DNA from: Metridium senile
Taxonomy: Eukaryota; Cnidaria; Anthozoa; Actiniaria; Metridiidae
Assembly: GCA_949775045.1 (NCBI GenBank)
Contig: OX459095.1
Coordinates: 21,604,811 to 21,668,810, forward strand
Direction of reading: 5' to 3'
Length of the DNA stretch: 64,000 nt
Shown: one piece after another, positions 1 to 12,459 of the stretch
Numbering within the stretch: the stretch's first letter is position 1
Layout: every line of letters begins with the position of its first letter
Translations under genes and position numbers: made by a program
The notes under the pieces: model-generated
The model's input: only the letters and a program-made list of their open reading frames with translations
Told to the model about the DNA's origin: nothing
The model's database searches: none

Positions 1-201
1 ATTCAATAAATCAGTTTTGAGGTAATAATTTAAGTCTGACTTGTATTTTTTTGGGTTCAAAATTTGCATGGCATGTATTTTTTGGGGTGTAAAAATTCAG
101 GTTTGAGCATTTTTGGGGGGTTGCAATAGGAAGCTCCGTCGGACACCCCAAGTACTTCACCTGGGCTTCATTTCCGTAATAATAAACCATAACAATTTCA
201 G

Positions 202-3200
202 ACTTCAAGAGTGCATATCCTGGATACAGAGAGTTTTGGTACAACTTTTGGACCCAAAGCACAACGTAAAAGACCTAACGTACTGGCAGCTGATGTACAG
301 GTTGGAAGCATGTTATTTGGTTCAGATCTAGGAGGGATTATAGGAGGGGGTGTTCACTGTCTTGTTTTATAGTCAAAGGACATGAAGCGTGCCAGTCTAG
401 ACTGCATTATTCGTTTTTAATATTATTCAATTCATTCTTCATTTTCCAGAATTCCGTTAAAGTATACAAAAACTGAGTAAAACCTCTTTAAATCTCATGG
501 AACAATCAGATTTACTATCTATTTTTGATATCATAATGATTTATATGAATTTTGAGAAGTTTGAAAAATGAAGAATGAAGTCAAAAATCGAATAGTGAAA
601 TGAATAATGCAGTCTAGACAGATACGCTTCGTGTCCTTTGACTGTAATTATTCTTATAAATAGCAATGTTTAATTAATATTCAATTCAATAATAAATAAT
701 ATTTAATTAATTTATTAATAATAATTATAAATTTTATACTAATGATTAGCAATAAATGATAAATGATAAATCGTAAAGACTTGGTTGATCAAAAGGGGGT
801 TGATCAGTCAAATTATTTTCACCTGGTGTGAAATACCTGTAGTATTTTTAAATATTATAAGTAATATTATTGATACTGTATTTATTATTTCAAATGCTAG
901 AGCCTTGCACAATCTGCACAACAACTGTCAGGTATGTAAATGTGATTAGGGATTCAACAAAAATCAATTTACTGTTTATTTGTTTATTTGTTTCAAGTAT
1001 TATATATCAATTCCAGTCTATGTATTTCTGGTTTATATGGATAACAGTTATCTTGTGCTATTTTAGAGAAATATGTAGAAGAAAAAGATAAAGATTTGGT
1101 CAGAGAGGATGATGGTGAAAGGTAATGAAACATTTGAAAACCAGTCTGAATATCACCTACAATCTTGACAAAAGCATGACTGTGATAATCATTTTAGCAC
1201 TTGTCTGGTGAAATTCCCCCACCCTCCTTGGCAATGTTGAGGAGGGAGGCATTGTTTGGTGCTGATGTGGTTGACATTGTAATGCACTATCATTTCACAC
1301 CAACATTAATGTTAGGGGAAGAGAGATAATTTTTACTTAAGTTTTTCCTATATACTTAAAAGAAATTAAGTATGCAGTAGTCACTACGAGATATCCGATC
1401 CTGCCAACTACGTTTGTCCAAGATTATAGTTCCAGCTAGCCCATGCAGTTTCAATTGATTGACATGCATTCTTTGCCTTACAATGACCTGTATTTGCAGT
1501 GCTGTATTAGCAGCTGAAGTTCTAAATATCACCTAGTATATTGTATAAACTACTTGTGAACACTTTTCAGACCAGAAGCAATAGACTCTATATACACCAA
1601 GGGACAATCAAAACGAATATGGAATGAACTCTACAAGGTAAATTTTACAATAAGGATAATGTTTAAATGTGCAAATTATCTTTGTGTGAAAGACCTTGTT
1701 ACAAGTGTATTGCAGCTACTTCTTAGTGCAGGGTTTATGTGTGGTTTTGTTTGTTAGTTTTGTTTTGTCTTGTTGGTGTTTAATTATTGTTTTTTCATTT
1801 GTTTGTAGGTTGTTGACTCTTCAGATATAGTACTTCAGGTATTCCTTATTTATAAAATTTAATTATAATCAGTATTATTGTTGTATCAGTATATACAATC
1901 ACAAGTTGTAGGCATGTGATTATATATAGCCAATACAACACAGACACAAATTAAATCATTCTGGATGCGCCACTGGGATAAGAAATGGATGTGTATAATA
2001 TGTATTGGTGTAGCCTTACAGCTCAAAAATGAACTAAGGCCTAGTTCAAACATCACATCTCACATGTGCCAAATCTAATTATTGAAAAAGAGCAAAACCT
2101 ATTGTTCAGTTGCATTAGATTCAGTACATGTTGTATGTGAAAAGCGACATTTAAACTAGTCCCTATAAGAAAAATACAGTCAACACAATAACTATTTTGT
2201 CTACTAGTTGTTATAATTAATATGAACTTGAACTTTGTTTTATTCACACACATATATTTACAATATGAATATGTATAATTAAAATTAAAATAAACACTAA
2301 CACTAAGTTGGTTGCACAACGTTTTGACATCGTGAGATGTCATTTTCAAGTGATTTATTAATAACTTGATTAAAGTGGATTTAGTCGTTATTTGTATACC
2401 TTTGTACCTATATTTGTTATGTTGTTATACCTACTTGCGTTAGTTTTTGTTCTACAAATTTATTAATAAGATCAAGTAAAGAAGTAGACCAGTAATAACA
2501 TGCTATAGTGATTGTGATGTTGAAACGTTGTGCAACCAACTTAGCGTTTGTGTTTATTTTAATTTTAATAATATCTAAAGCTAAACTTACTAAATGAATA
2601 TATATATACATAACATTTACAACTATGAAAGCAGGATTAGTGACTGTGAAAAATTATGTATTCAATTTATGGTAAAGTGTGTGTGGCTGGCGAGTAAACT
2701 TTCAAGTCGACAGCCACTAATTAAATATACAATATATATTTAAATACATTGAAATCACATCAGTAAATAAATGTCTAGAATGTAATATATAAAATTAGCC
2801 CACAATAAATAGACACAACTTCAACCTCGGAAAATTTGAGCTCCAGGGGGGAAACGAACCCACGACCTTCCAGTAGCTCAGTGGTAGAGCATCTGTCTAG
2901 ATAATCGGAAGGTCGTGGGTTCGTTTCCCATCTGGGGCTCAAATTTTCAGAGGTTGTAGCTGTGTCTATTTATCGTTGGCTAATTTCATATATTATATAT
3001 ATTAGTTGTATATAGTGCAAATTAACATACAAATTATGATATGATCAAATGCATGTTTGTGGGATCCAAGTAATTTATAACCTGCTGCAATATTTGTTGG
3101 TATTATTCTAAGGTTCTTGATGCTAGAGATCCAATGGGTACAAGATCCAAACACATTGAAACATTCATGAAAAAAGAGAAGTCCTACAAACATCTTATCT

Positions 3201-4193
3201 TCATCTTGAACAAGTGTGACCTGGTACCAACATGGGTAACGGTAAGTCTGCTCTTTATACTCTTAACAATTTATGGTTGGCATAGTGGTTTACCACGCGC
3301 CTCTCACTGCTGTGGTCCAGGTCAGAGTCCCGGCTCAGGCATGTATTATATGCGAGTTGAGTTTGTTTGATGTGTTCTCTCCTATGCTGCGATGATTTTT
3401 CTCTGGGTTATCCGCAAACATTTTAGGGAAGGGAAGTCTCCTACTAGTTTGTGAACATGAAAAGTTTCCACTCTGGCAACATCAGCCACCAACACCAACA
3501 GTCTTTAGCAAGACTTCACACACCAAGAAGATTACAACAAATTAATATCTTAACTCTAGATTGTATGTATTGTATTCTTTAGAATTGGATAACATCCCAT
3601 TGAATTCTTAGTCACTTAAATCGTTATTGTAGGCTGTAATTAGGTTCTTACACTGCATACCATTATTTTCACAGCAACGTTGGGTGACCCTCCTGTCTGC
3701 AGAATTCCCTACCCTAGCTTTCCATGCCAGTGTTACTAATCCATTTGGTAAAGGAGCACTTATTAATCTATTGAGACAATTCTCTAAGGTTTGTAATCTT
3801 CACATCTCAACTTCTTATCAGAAACAAGTATAGCTCAGTTGGTTAGTGTGTGGTTTTCAAGCATAGAGGTTCCTAGTTTGATCCCCAGTTGCTCCACACT
3901 TAAACTTCTATCCATTCTGAGTAGCTTTGAGTAGCTAAAAAGTTAAAATAGTAGAACAAACTGTGAACCAGCTATTATAGCGCAGGCCCACTCGTCCACA
4001 GGAACCCAGCAAGATTAGTGTCAACTGCTGCTTGCCTACTGGCTCGCAGCAATAATATACTATTAAAATAATAACTTATTATTATAATTATTAGTCGGAC
4101 TAGAGGTTTACCTCCTAGAGCGTCTAGTTATTATTATTGTACACTCGTATATCTAGTAGCCTTCATTACCATATAATGTTACTCATTTATAAT

Positions 4194-4283
<90 letters not shown>

Positions 4284-7200
4284 TTCCAAAACCCTGTTGA
4301 AATAAAACAGTAAATAAATAATGCTCTATTGTGTTCTGCAGTTGCACAGTGACAAGAAGCAAATAAGGTGAGTAATAACTTTTGTTAGCACCAGTAAGTT
4401 GCCTGTATAGGCCTTTTGCAACAACAGGTCATGTGACCCTACCCCTTTTAAATCAAACAGCTGTGCCAAAATGAAAATAGCACCTCCATATTAGTAAGAA
4501 GCCAAAGTTTTACCTCATAATGTTGAGCATAGGAGAAATAGCATTAATTATATAAATATAAAGTTCAATATTTTATAAGGATTTGTATGGAAAATATGCT
4601 CTGTTGGGCAAGTGTACTAATATGGAGGTGCTCTTTTCATTTTGACACAGCTGTTTGATTTAAAAGGGGTAGGGTCACGTGACCTGTTGTTGCAAAAGGC
4701 CTATTGCTTTTCCTTAGTTTATGTCTCTAAATTACATAACGATTTTAACCAATCTTCAATTGTTTGTTCTTTTTTACAAGTTTTTTTAGAGTTTTAAAAA
4801 CTCTTCGAAATATAAAATGGCAATCAATAATTTACAAAAGATACAAGAAATGGTGGCTTATGTTTATCACTAAAGTGTTATCTAAACTAAATTGTGTATG
4901 TAAATTAATGTTTTCATATTTCCATGTAGCGTTGGACTAATTGGATACCCTAATGTTGGTAAGAGTTCAATTATCAATACCCTGCGGGCCAAGAAAGTGT
5001 GCAAGGTGGCTCCAATAGCTGGGGAAACCAAGGCAAGTACATTGAACACTATACATGTAGTATCATCATTGTCATCATCATTGTTCTCATTATCATCATA
5101 ATAGCATCATCGTCATCATCATCATCATTATCATTGTTGTCATTATCATCATTGTCATCATCATTGTTCTCATTATCATCATAATAGCATCATCATAGCA
5201 TCACCGTCATCATCATCATTGTAAGTTGTCATTATCATCATCATCATCATTATTGTTGTTTTTATCATCATTATCATCATTGCATCATAGCATATCATTG
5301 TTGTCATTATCATCATTATCAACGTCATTATTGTTGTCATTATCATCATTATCAACGTCATTATTGTTGTTTTTATCATCATTATCATCATTGCATCATA
5401 GCATATCATTGTTGTCATTATCATCATTATCAACGTCATTATTGTTGTCATTATCATCATTATCAACGTCATTATTGTTGTTGTTATCATCATTGTCATT
5501 ATTGCATCATAGCATGTCATTGTTGTCATTATCATCATTATCAACGTCATTATTGTTGTTGTTATCATCATTGTTATTAAAGCACCTTATCATCATCATC
5601 ATTGTCATTATCATCACCATTGTCATTATCAACATCATAGCATCACTATGATTACCAAAATCATTATAATTATTTAAACTATAGTAATTTAAACCCTCTT
5701 CCTTGCTATTAACTTTACACATTGAAGATGTTATACATCATGGTATCATCATTGTCATCATCATTTTTGTGATTATAACTTAAACCCACTTTTTGATCAT
5801 GATCATTGCTAACAACTCTACATTGATGTTGTTATTATAATTCATGTTGTTTACTATTTTTGTGTAATAGGTGTGGCAGTACATCACCCTGATGCGCCGT
5901 ATCTACCTTGTTGATTGCCCCGGTGTGGTGTATCCTAGTGGAGATACTGAAACAGAAATTATACTCAAGGGCGTGGTCAGTATATAACCCTTAAAGACCC
6001 CTTACCATTTCAAATAGCTCAAGAAAATACACAATTTTAGCCAGTGGGTGGCATGCCAATCGCCGGCCCATTAGCTCAGTGGATAGAGCTTCGGATTACT
6101 GTGTGGAAGGTCTGGGCTGAAACACTGGCCGGACCATTACTCAGGGTCTTTATATAATTGAGAAGAAAGTTGCTGCCTTTGTTTCTTAAAAATCTACAAA
6201 TGGTTAGAACTTCACGTCCTCTCAGATAACAACATAAAATGGAGGTCCCGTCTCTCAAAAAAAAACTTAACAACATGTATGGTGGCAGCTTAATGTGCCT
6301 TGATATACCTTCAACTCGAACACGTTGAGTAAGCGCATTGAGCAGTTCTGGAAATGTGCTATATAAGAACTAGCAATTATTATTATGGGTGGCCTAGCAG
6401 TGAGAATGCTGGCCTTTCACCACTGTATCCCGGGTTCAATTCCCATTTCGGGCAACAAGTGAACACAGTTTGTTTGAAGTGTTGTTCTCTCTCATGCCAA
6501 GAGGGTTTTTACCAGGTTTTCCTCCCTCTGCAAATATCAACATGTGAGCAGTGTTGTGTGCTAAAATATTTAAAGTAGGGGTTGTGAGTGTGAGTTTTTC
6601 AGATACCTAAACTATAGCCACTGGATAGGTATTGACTCCTAGTATCTCAGCATAAAACTACTATTTATTATAATAGAGTACAAATATTATACCCATGGAA
6701 CAAGTAGTACTAATTAGTAGTAGTTCCAGATGGTGCTAATTAAACAATAGAAACCAATAGAATTAGCTTTAATATGTTTCTTGCTTTTAATGTTTGTACT
6801 CTAAGTCAATTTATAACCATTAATTCTTACATTTATCATGAGAAAGATTTGTACTTTGATAATATCAAGGTGCTCTTTCCATTTCTAAGGCTTTTTAGCA
6901 TTGCTTCTTTGATTAATTGCTTTCTCTATTTTGTGCTATGTATATATTAATTAGGACTGTTCTTGTTTAATCAGGTTCGAATAGAGAATGTCAAGGATGC
7001 TGCAGAACACATCCCAACAGTACTTGAACGTGTCAAACGTGAATATATCAGTAAGACGTACAAACTAACATCATGGACTGATACTACTGATTTCCTTGAA
7101 CAAGTAGCAAGAAGAACTGGAAAATTACTAAAGGTTTGTGGTTTGTCCAATATGTACACAACAATAGTCCTTGTTTTAAATTGTCCTTGTAGAGTGAAGA

Positions 7201-10200
7201 CATTTAACCTGTGAAACAAAATTAAATAGGCAAGGTGTAATAATAGTCAAATAGACACAAAAGAAAACAATGGAATTAGAGACTGCTAATATGAGGTCTA
7301 ATATCTATTTCACGGGTTCAATGACTTCACTCTATCATCGTCACTTTTATTAGTAGAATTTGTCTTTTTCTTTGTGTGACATAAACATTTGATGCTTAAA
7401 TTTTTCTGTCTAAATTTTTGCCTTATGTTTGTTTGTTGTATTGTCTAAGTATAGGTGGGCCATACTGTGATGTATTTTGTTATGTTTTGGCCAACTAACC
7501 ATTGTTATTACAACAAAGAAAATTAAAAAAATCTATTGTTAAAATGGTTGGCAAATTAGCATCACAATACCAACACTTGTCAACACTATGCTCACCTAAT
7601 AATATGTTTGTCTGTCTGTTTGTTTATTTATTATTTTGTTTCACTGTCTTCTTGGTTTCTCTCTTTCTGTAATTTTGTGTATCTGGGTTTTTGCGTGTTT
7701 CATATTAAACAGGATTTATTTTTGTAGGGAGCTGAGCCTGATGTGAACACAGTTGCTAAAATGATTCTGAATGATTTCCAAAGAGGAAAGCTGCCATACT
7801 TTGTTTCGCCACCAAAACAGGTTTGTTTAATAGTTTGTAGTGTTATGTATGACATCATATAATATACCAACCACCATTTCAATCTCAGCTTCATCAATCT
7901 TTGATTGATGTTTTGAATGCAGGAAAGTTTGTTATCTATTGTTGTCTATGAATATTAGTTTTACGCCTGGGAAGACTATTGAAATGTGAAGATGCTTGTC
8001 GTACTTTAGGGATTGAAACCTACTGCAATAAAGTATCGCTTAGGTCTAAATTTACCATAAGAGACAAAACTGGTACTTAAAGGTCTAGTACATAAGACAC
8101 CAGATAAGATAAAGACAACTAATTTTTAATTAAATCATTTGTGGACAAGCCCATATAATTATGAACAACAAGTGGGTTGTACATACTTTTCCCCTTGTGA
8201 TATGAAGACAACTAACTTTTGATTAATTCATTGTCCATAAGAACAACACTCTGGTTGCAGTATTTTAAAGATCATTTCATTAATGCAGAAAAGTCAGTTA
8301 TAAGTGTCTGGTACATAAGAGTGCCCCTCAACATCTCTCATACCCAAAGGTATTAAATGAGCAGTAAGTGATGTTATCATTTATTATAATAGGAAGGAGA
8401 TGAAGCAATTACTTCTAAATGGAAAAAGAAATCCAAAGTACCTAGTATACCACCATTATCTAGCAGCTTTGTTAAGGCTTCTGCATCAACTGACAATGAC
8501 TCAACTACTGATAAGGTTGGTTGCAAGATGAAAAAAACTTAACTTGAATACTAGCAATGAGCTTGATTTCTTTTCCCAATTTTTTTCCACACACGTGCTG
8601 TTTTACGAATTACTTTAAACTGACAGCTACTTGATTGAGTGAAGTCAGCCTCACATGTACTTTACCTCAAGATTTTGAGAAAACAAGATTTCAATAAAAT
8701 GCAATTTCCCATCAACTGCATTTTTGATCAAAAGCTTGTTTCCTTGAATCCGAGGCATGGACATCTCCTTTATTTAGTACCTCTTATGATATACTTTACG
8801 TTACACAGTAAGGGGTGGCCAATGGTAAATCTGAGACGTACGTTTTAAATTCCAATGCCGAGACTCGGTTGATTTTAAAGATCTGAGACCAAGATTATTG
8901 TTTTGTGCTTGCCATCTAAAAACAAATCGACTCTCAGACAGCCAAATAAAAAAAAGAGACTCAGAAATGCAAAAAAGCGAATGAAAAACCAGACTCCGAA
9001 ACTAAGCATACAAAGGGGGAGATTCCAACACCTGCCATTTTTTTCCGAGACTTTTAATTTTTTAGGGTATAATTCACCACCCCTACTGTTATTAGTTTTT
9101 AGGAATTTTATTACAGGCTGTCTATTATAACTAAAAAGGTTAACCTAAAGAGAGTAATAACTTGTGTTTTATACATTAGGATCAAGAAAGCAGCACAAAT
9201 GATGCCTCAACAGAAAACCCCCAAGAAAACAGCGCTGAATCAACTAGTGCCAAATCTGTATTCCATGTAAAACAGGACTTTAGCTCTATATCGGTAGGGC
9301 TTGAATTTGTAGGAGATGATGTCAAACCTCTTGATGCTAACAACGATGATGACAGCAAACTGGAACACACTCCAGAAGAGGAAAACAATGATGAAGATGA
9401 TGAAGAGGATGATGAAGAAGATGGTGAAAGTGAGGGCGAGGAAGAGGAAGAAGAAGAAAACACAGATAACGATGACGAAAACGAAGAAGAGGAAGAAAAC
9501 AGCTTAGAAGAGGACAACTTAGAAAGTAATAAAAAACTACTTAAAGTTGAAGTACATCAAGCCAGTGAACGTTCACTTAGCAAGAAAAACAACAATGACA
9601 GTAAATTACAAAAAGACAGAAAAAACAGAGAAACAAGTCGGAAAAACTCTCAGAAGTCTGAAGGAACAAGCACTAACAAGAATACAAGAAAAGGGTAATT
9701 GATGTTTACTTTTGAAAGCAGCTTTTTGTGTTTTTTTTGGGGGGAGGGGGAGGGGGAGTGGTGAGATACTGTTGATGTGAAGTTGATGTTGTTTAGTTGA
9801 CATTTGTACTTTTATTTCCTTGTATGTGGGAATCCTAATTAATTAGAAGTCATTTCTTCCACGTAAAAATTTTTTTTGTATATTGTTACGTTTGTAAAAA
9901 TATAACCATTAGTTTTCCCTGATGATGGATTGTAAATCCGAAAGCTAGGAATAAAATTACATTTAATTTAATGTGGAAGAAATGAGTTCTAATTAATTTG
10001 TACTTTTGTTACTGCAGTAAGGTAGCAGTTATCAACGCTTCTAGCAGCAAGAAAGAGGAAATAGACAATGATAACCTTGATGTCAGCGAATGGGAGGAAC
10101 TGCAGAGAGCCATTCAAGTCGGTGAAGAAATTGAAGAAGACAGTTCAGATGAACATGAAGAAGATCAAATAGATGAGGATCATGGTTTTGGTAATAACAA

Positions 10201-12123
10201 AGAAGGTAGGTTTTCACTCTCTTACCAGCTTTGATCTTTCTTCACAAAATAGATGTTGAGCTGGTTATTTTTTTTTCCTTTCAGTCATTCCAGTTTGATT
10301 TCTCTTTCTTTCTTTCTGTTTATTCGTTTGCTTGTTTTTATTTGTCTGTCTGTCTATCTCGCTCATTTTGCTTGCTTGTTTGTTAGTGTTGTATCTTGTT
10401 TTGTTTATTTTCCCTGTTTGTTTATCTGCTTGATTGTTTGTTTGTCTATTTGCTTGCTAGTTTGTTAACTTGATTAGTCATTGTTTTCTTTGTCTGTCTG
10501 TCTGTCTGTCTCTGTTATGACTCTGTTTTGCTTATTTGTTTGTTCTTGTGTTCCATGTTTATGTTATTTTTGCTGATAAAAATATCATCATCATCATCAT
10601 AAATATTATGCTTCTTCAATCGTTATGTTCTATCTTTCATACAGAATTAATGGCAACACCTAAACAAGATTTGACAGCGGAAGCTAACAAGCGGTATTCA
10701 ATGTCAATGAGCCCATTTGTAGCATGTGTTGAAGCATTAAAGGATGATGAAGATGAAGGCGATGATATTAGTTCATCAAAATCTGCAACACAAACACCAA
10801 AGATTGCTGACAGCTCTAAAGGTAGGTGTATTTTCTATTTATAGCTTTGTATTATACAATTGTAATGGCATTATTTTTTCACTTGCAGAAAATATTTTTT
10901 CCGCAATGTTTTCCCATCCTCTTGAGAGATAAATGTAGACCTTATTTGCTTGCTTAATGTTTTCCCAATAATTATCCTCTTTGGAGATTTTATTTGTTTG
11001 ACCTAAAGTTTTCCTAATACAATCCTAAGCCAGCTTTATTCACTCATCTTAATGTTTCTCTACAATTATATATGTTTCTTTATAAAAGGTTCTCCCAAAT
11101 TAAAATATTTCCAACAAAAACGTATCTTCCATTGGCATTGGGTAAAACATTCAGACAATAAAGTTTAACATTATTCCATTGCAAATCAGTTTAAACGATA
11201 ATATAAATTATACTAAAAATGTTCTGTTCTATAGCAGGAAATCAGAAATCCAAAAAGGGAAACACTAGAAAACGAAAGGACAAAGAAGACGACGAGGAAT
11301 CACCAAAAGCAAAAGTAAACTATGATAACTTAATTTACTTGAATATATTGTGAAAAATGTTGTTTGAATAACATTTCAATTTTGGTCCGAATCATACATG
11401 ATATATTGACCAAATCCAAATAGTCGGACCAGTCCACATATCGGTGAAATCTCTATTCATATTCTAACATGAACACATGGCCAGTTATACAAATGTTTTT
11501 TTTTGTTTTGGTGTATATAGCAAAAAAAGTTGGTGAATGTTTTGTTGTTGTTGCCTAATTGTTGCATATTCCATACCAAGCCCATATAAAGCACTCACTT
11601 AGGGGATTGTCAGAACACTTGAGAGGCATGATGCTTTTCTTAACACTTCTCTCGTGTTTTGCCAATCCCCATGTTTTATGACTGCACACAGCACACATCC
11701 TAGTCTTCCTGCAGCCGTGTTTGGCCTTGTCATGCAACGTTCCCTCATCATTAGTGGGGAGGTACACAGGGAGCCTGACACTAAAAATGGCTGCAAGTTC
11801 TAAATAAGTAGTTTTTTTCTTTGTTACGTTGTGTAATTTGTAGCTTATTATTGTTTGTGAATTGTTGTAAATGTAAATGAAAAAAAGGCTGCAAGGGAGA
11901 CATGCACGTTTTCTATTTCTTCAAAATGTGGCAGCGAGACTAAAGATGTTTCAAACTCAAATATTCCATGTGTTTAACTTTCTCTTTGCAGAAAACTCGC
12001 ATGACTACAAACAAGAAGCAGGTTGGTGTGCACTACTATGCCAGTGCAAACGTCAAGAATAAAAATCGCAACAAAAAGATACCAGAACCCACCAACAAGA
12101 AAAACAAACGTGGAAAGAAATGA
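202..12123 (+). CDS. GNL2: Nucleolar GTP-binding protein 2 (GNL2/NOG2), 3' 18 exons; 5' end outside window
   Basis: Exons read by splice sites and similarity: 202-300, 901-931, 1067-1121, 1571-1637, 1809-1838, 3113-3241, 3675-3788, 4342-4367, 4930-5032, 5871-5975, 6975-7133, 7728-7820, 8393-8515, 9180-9694, 10018-10205, 10645-10821, 11238-11314, 11992-12123. They sum to 2223 nt, 740 codons plus TGA, with every phase consistent. The GTPase motifs are in circularly permuted order: G4 NKCD (residues 127-130 of this fragment), G1 GYPNVGKS (189-196), G3 DCPG (233-236). This order is diagnostic of the YlqF/NOG2 class. The N-terminal part includes the family segment [12 protein letters not shown] long acidic Asp/Glu tract (exon 9180-9694) and a Lys/Arg-rich C-terminus follow, as in nucleolar family members. 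Known role: GTPase placeholder in pre-60S ribosome assembly. The intron after 5032 uses a GC donor. Roughly the first 150 residues (human length about 731) must lie upstream. Confidence 0.96.
371..644. mobile_element. Fold-back MITE in GNL2 intron
   Basis: The left arm starts AGTCAAAGGACATGAAGCGT and the right arm ends with its near-complement (ACGCTTCGTGTCCTTTGACT). The complementarity continues inward through TCTAGACTGCATTATTC for roughly 70 bp. There is no coding capacity. It sits in the intron between exons 202-300 and 901-931. Confidence 0.75.
2277..2572. repeat. Inverted-repeat element in GNL2 intron
   Basis: A stretch near 2277-2332 containing AAGTTGGTTGCACAACGTTT recurs inverted near 2520-2572 as AAACGTTGTGCAACCAACTT, with AT-rich outer flanks also complementary. 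The AACGTTGTGCAACC core resembles tails of some retroelement-derived repeats, but the class is not clear. Confidence 0.55.
2826..2956. repeat. tRNA-derived hairpin repeat
   Basis: The centre carries a pol III A-box-like TAGCTCAGTGGTAGAGCA (about 2874-2891) and a B-box-like GTGGGTTCGTTTCC. The B-box part also occurs inverted on the left (about 2850-2870), so the unit is flanked by arms AAATTTGAGC and GCTCAAATTT. No clean cloverleaf with paired acceptor and anticodon stems could be drawn, so this is read as tRNA-derived rather than a working tRNA. Confidence 0.6.
3268..3545 (+). mobile_element. tRNA-derived SINE, family A, copy 1
   Basis: The head has tRNA-like boxes (GTGGTTTACCACGCG, then GTGGTCCAGGTCAGAGTCCC). 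It is followed by a conserved body with GAGTTTGTTTGATGTGTTCT and a CTCTGGGTTAT-like motif. The same head and body recur at 6385-6600 and 24030-24300 (+) and at 55545-55770 (-). It lies in the GNL2 intron right after exon 3113-3241. Confidence 0.75.
3824..3990 (+). repeat. tRNA-derived repeat (A and B box) fragment
   Basis: GTATAGCTCAGTTGGTTAGT (A-box-like) is followed about 30 nt later by GGTTCCTAGTTTGATCCCC (B-box-like) and a non-tRNA tail. It looks like a SINE head and not a functional tRNA, because stem pairing is poor. Confidence 0.5.
4195..4283. repeat. (TTA)n microsatellite
   Basis: An uninterrupted run of TTA/ATT triplets in the GNL2 intron before exon 4342-4367. Confidence 0.97.
4407..4704. 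mobile_element. Fold-back MITE with about 90-bp arms
   Basis: The left end ATAGGCCTTTTGCAACAACA matches the reverse complement of the right end TGTTGTTGCAAAAGGCCTAT. Complementarity extends inward through the CAAACAGCTGTG and CACCTCCATATTAGTA motifs on both sides. It is non-coding and lies in the GNL2 intron between exons 4342-4367 and 4930-5032. Confidence 0.85.
5033..5034 (+). promoter_or_regulatory. Non-canonical GC splice donor
   Basis: The exon ending ...GAAACCAAG is followed by GCAAGT. The next exon (5871) begins after TGTAATAG and continues the protein exactly (ETK then VWQY). A GC-AG intron is the only arrangement seen that keeps frame. AAG|GCAAGT is the strong flanking consensus expected of GC donors. 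Confidence 0.85.
5050..5640. repeat. (ATC/ATT)n imperfect microsatellite with higher-order repeat
   Basis: TCATCA/TCATTATTG triplet repeats form longer reiterated blocks such as TTATCATCATTATCAACGTC at intervals. It fills most of the GC-AG intron of GNL2. Long open frames here in all phases are artefacts of the triplet repeat. Confidence 0.95.
6065..6384 (+). mobile_element. tRNA-derived SINE, family B
   Basis: The head CCCATTAGCTCAGTGGATAG (A-box-like) and GGTCTGGGCTGAAACACTGG (degenerate B-box region) is followed by a body of about 230 bp ending ...AAGAACTAGCAATTATTATT, a typical short A/T-rich SINE tail. It sits in a GNL2 intron directly ahead of a family A copy. Confidence 0.7.
6385..6600 (+). 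mobile_element. tRNA-derived SINE, family A, copy 2 (diverged)
   Basis: The head GGGTGGCCTAGCAGTGAGAA plus GGGTTCAATTCCCATTTCGG gives A- and B-box-like elements. The body has ACACAGTTTGTTTGAAGTGT and CCAGGTTTTCCTCCCTCTGC, matching the family A body seen elsewhere in the window. Confidence 0.7.
9836..9998. repeat. Short inverted-repeat element with hammerhead-like core
   Basis: The left arm TAATTAATTAGAAGTCATTT matches the right arm (AAATGAGTTCTAATTAATT, inverted), both next to CTTCCAC/GTGGAAG. Between them lies CTGATGA (9919-9925), a 5-bp stem GGATT/AATCC with a GTA loop, then GAAA (9940-9943). It is in the GNL2 intron between exons 9180-9694 and 10018-10205. Confidence 0.5.
11590..11700. 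repeat. Dispersed inverted-repeat family (shared with 26350-26600)
   Basis: It contains ATTGTCAGAACACTTGAGAG and inverted TTAACACTTCTCTCGTGTTT, plus TATGACTGCACACAGCACA. The same motifs occur at 26350-26600 (TTGTCAGAACACGAGAGAAG, GTGCTGTGTGCAGTTATAAA). It is non-coding and lies in the last GNL2 intron. Confidence 0.6.
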
Positions 12124-12206
12124 GCTTGATAGAGTCACAATCAACTACAAGACTAGTGTACTTTCATAAAGCTCAGTATTGTATCAACTAATACATATAT
12201 ATCTCA

Positions 12207-12212
12207 AATAAA
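12207..12212 (+). terminator. GNL2 poly(A) signal AATAAA
   Basis: AATAAA lies 84 nt after the GNL2 stop codon (12121-12123), a normal 3'UTR length. Confidence 0.85.
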
Positions 12213-12459
12213 GAATATAAATCAATATTTAAATGAAAGCTCCATTTGTGGTTTAGAGCATACGTAGTGTGAGAATGGGGAGGGGAGGGGAGGTAGAAGA
12301 GAAGGTAAAGAAGCCTTGGCACTGTAACTTATACTATTTTTTACACGTAGCAGCTAATGGTATGCAAATGCCTGACAAGTTTTGCTCTGACTCACTTTTG
12401 TTTTATCACGTCAAAGTGAGGCTGGCCGACAGCTGTATATGATTAGCTGTTTTGTGATG

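Noticed and set aside
2870..2945. Functional tRNA gene
   Set aside because: A/B boxes are present, but the anticodon and acceptor stems do not pair well and the unit is part of an inverted repeat.
5179..5722. Long open frames on both strands (130 and 141 codons)
   Set aside because: They lie wholly in the ATC/ATT triplet microsatellite of a GNL2 intron. Poly-Ser/Leu and Met/Thr/Ile products come from the repeat.
6065..6145. Functional tRNA gene at the family B SINE head
   Set aside because: The B-box is degenerate and the sequence continues directly into a SINE body.
9182..9517. 111-codon Ser-rich minus-strand frame
   Set aside because: Antisense of the acidic Asp/Glu tract of the GNL2 exon 9180-9694.
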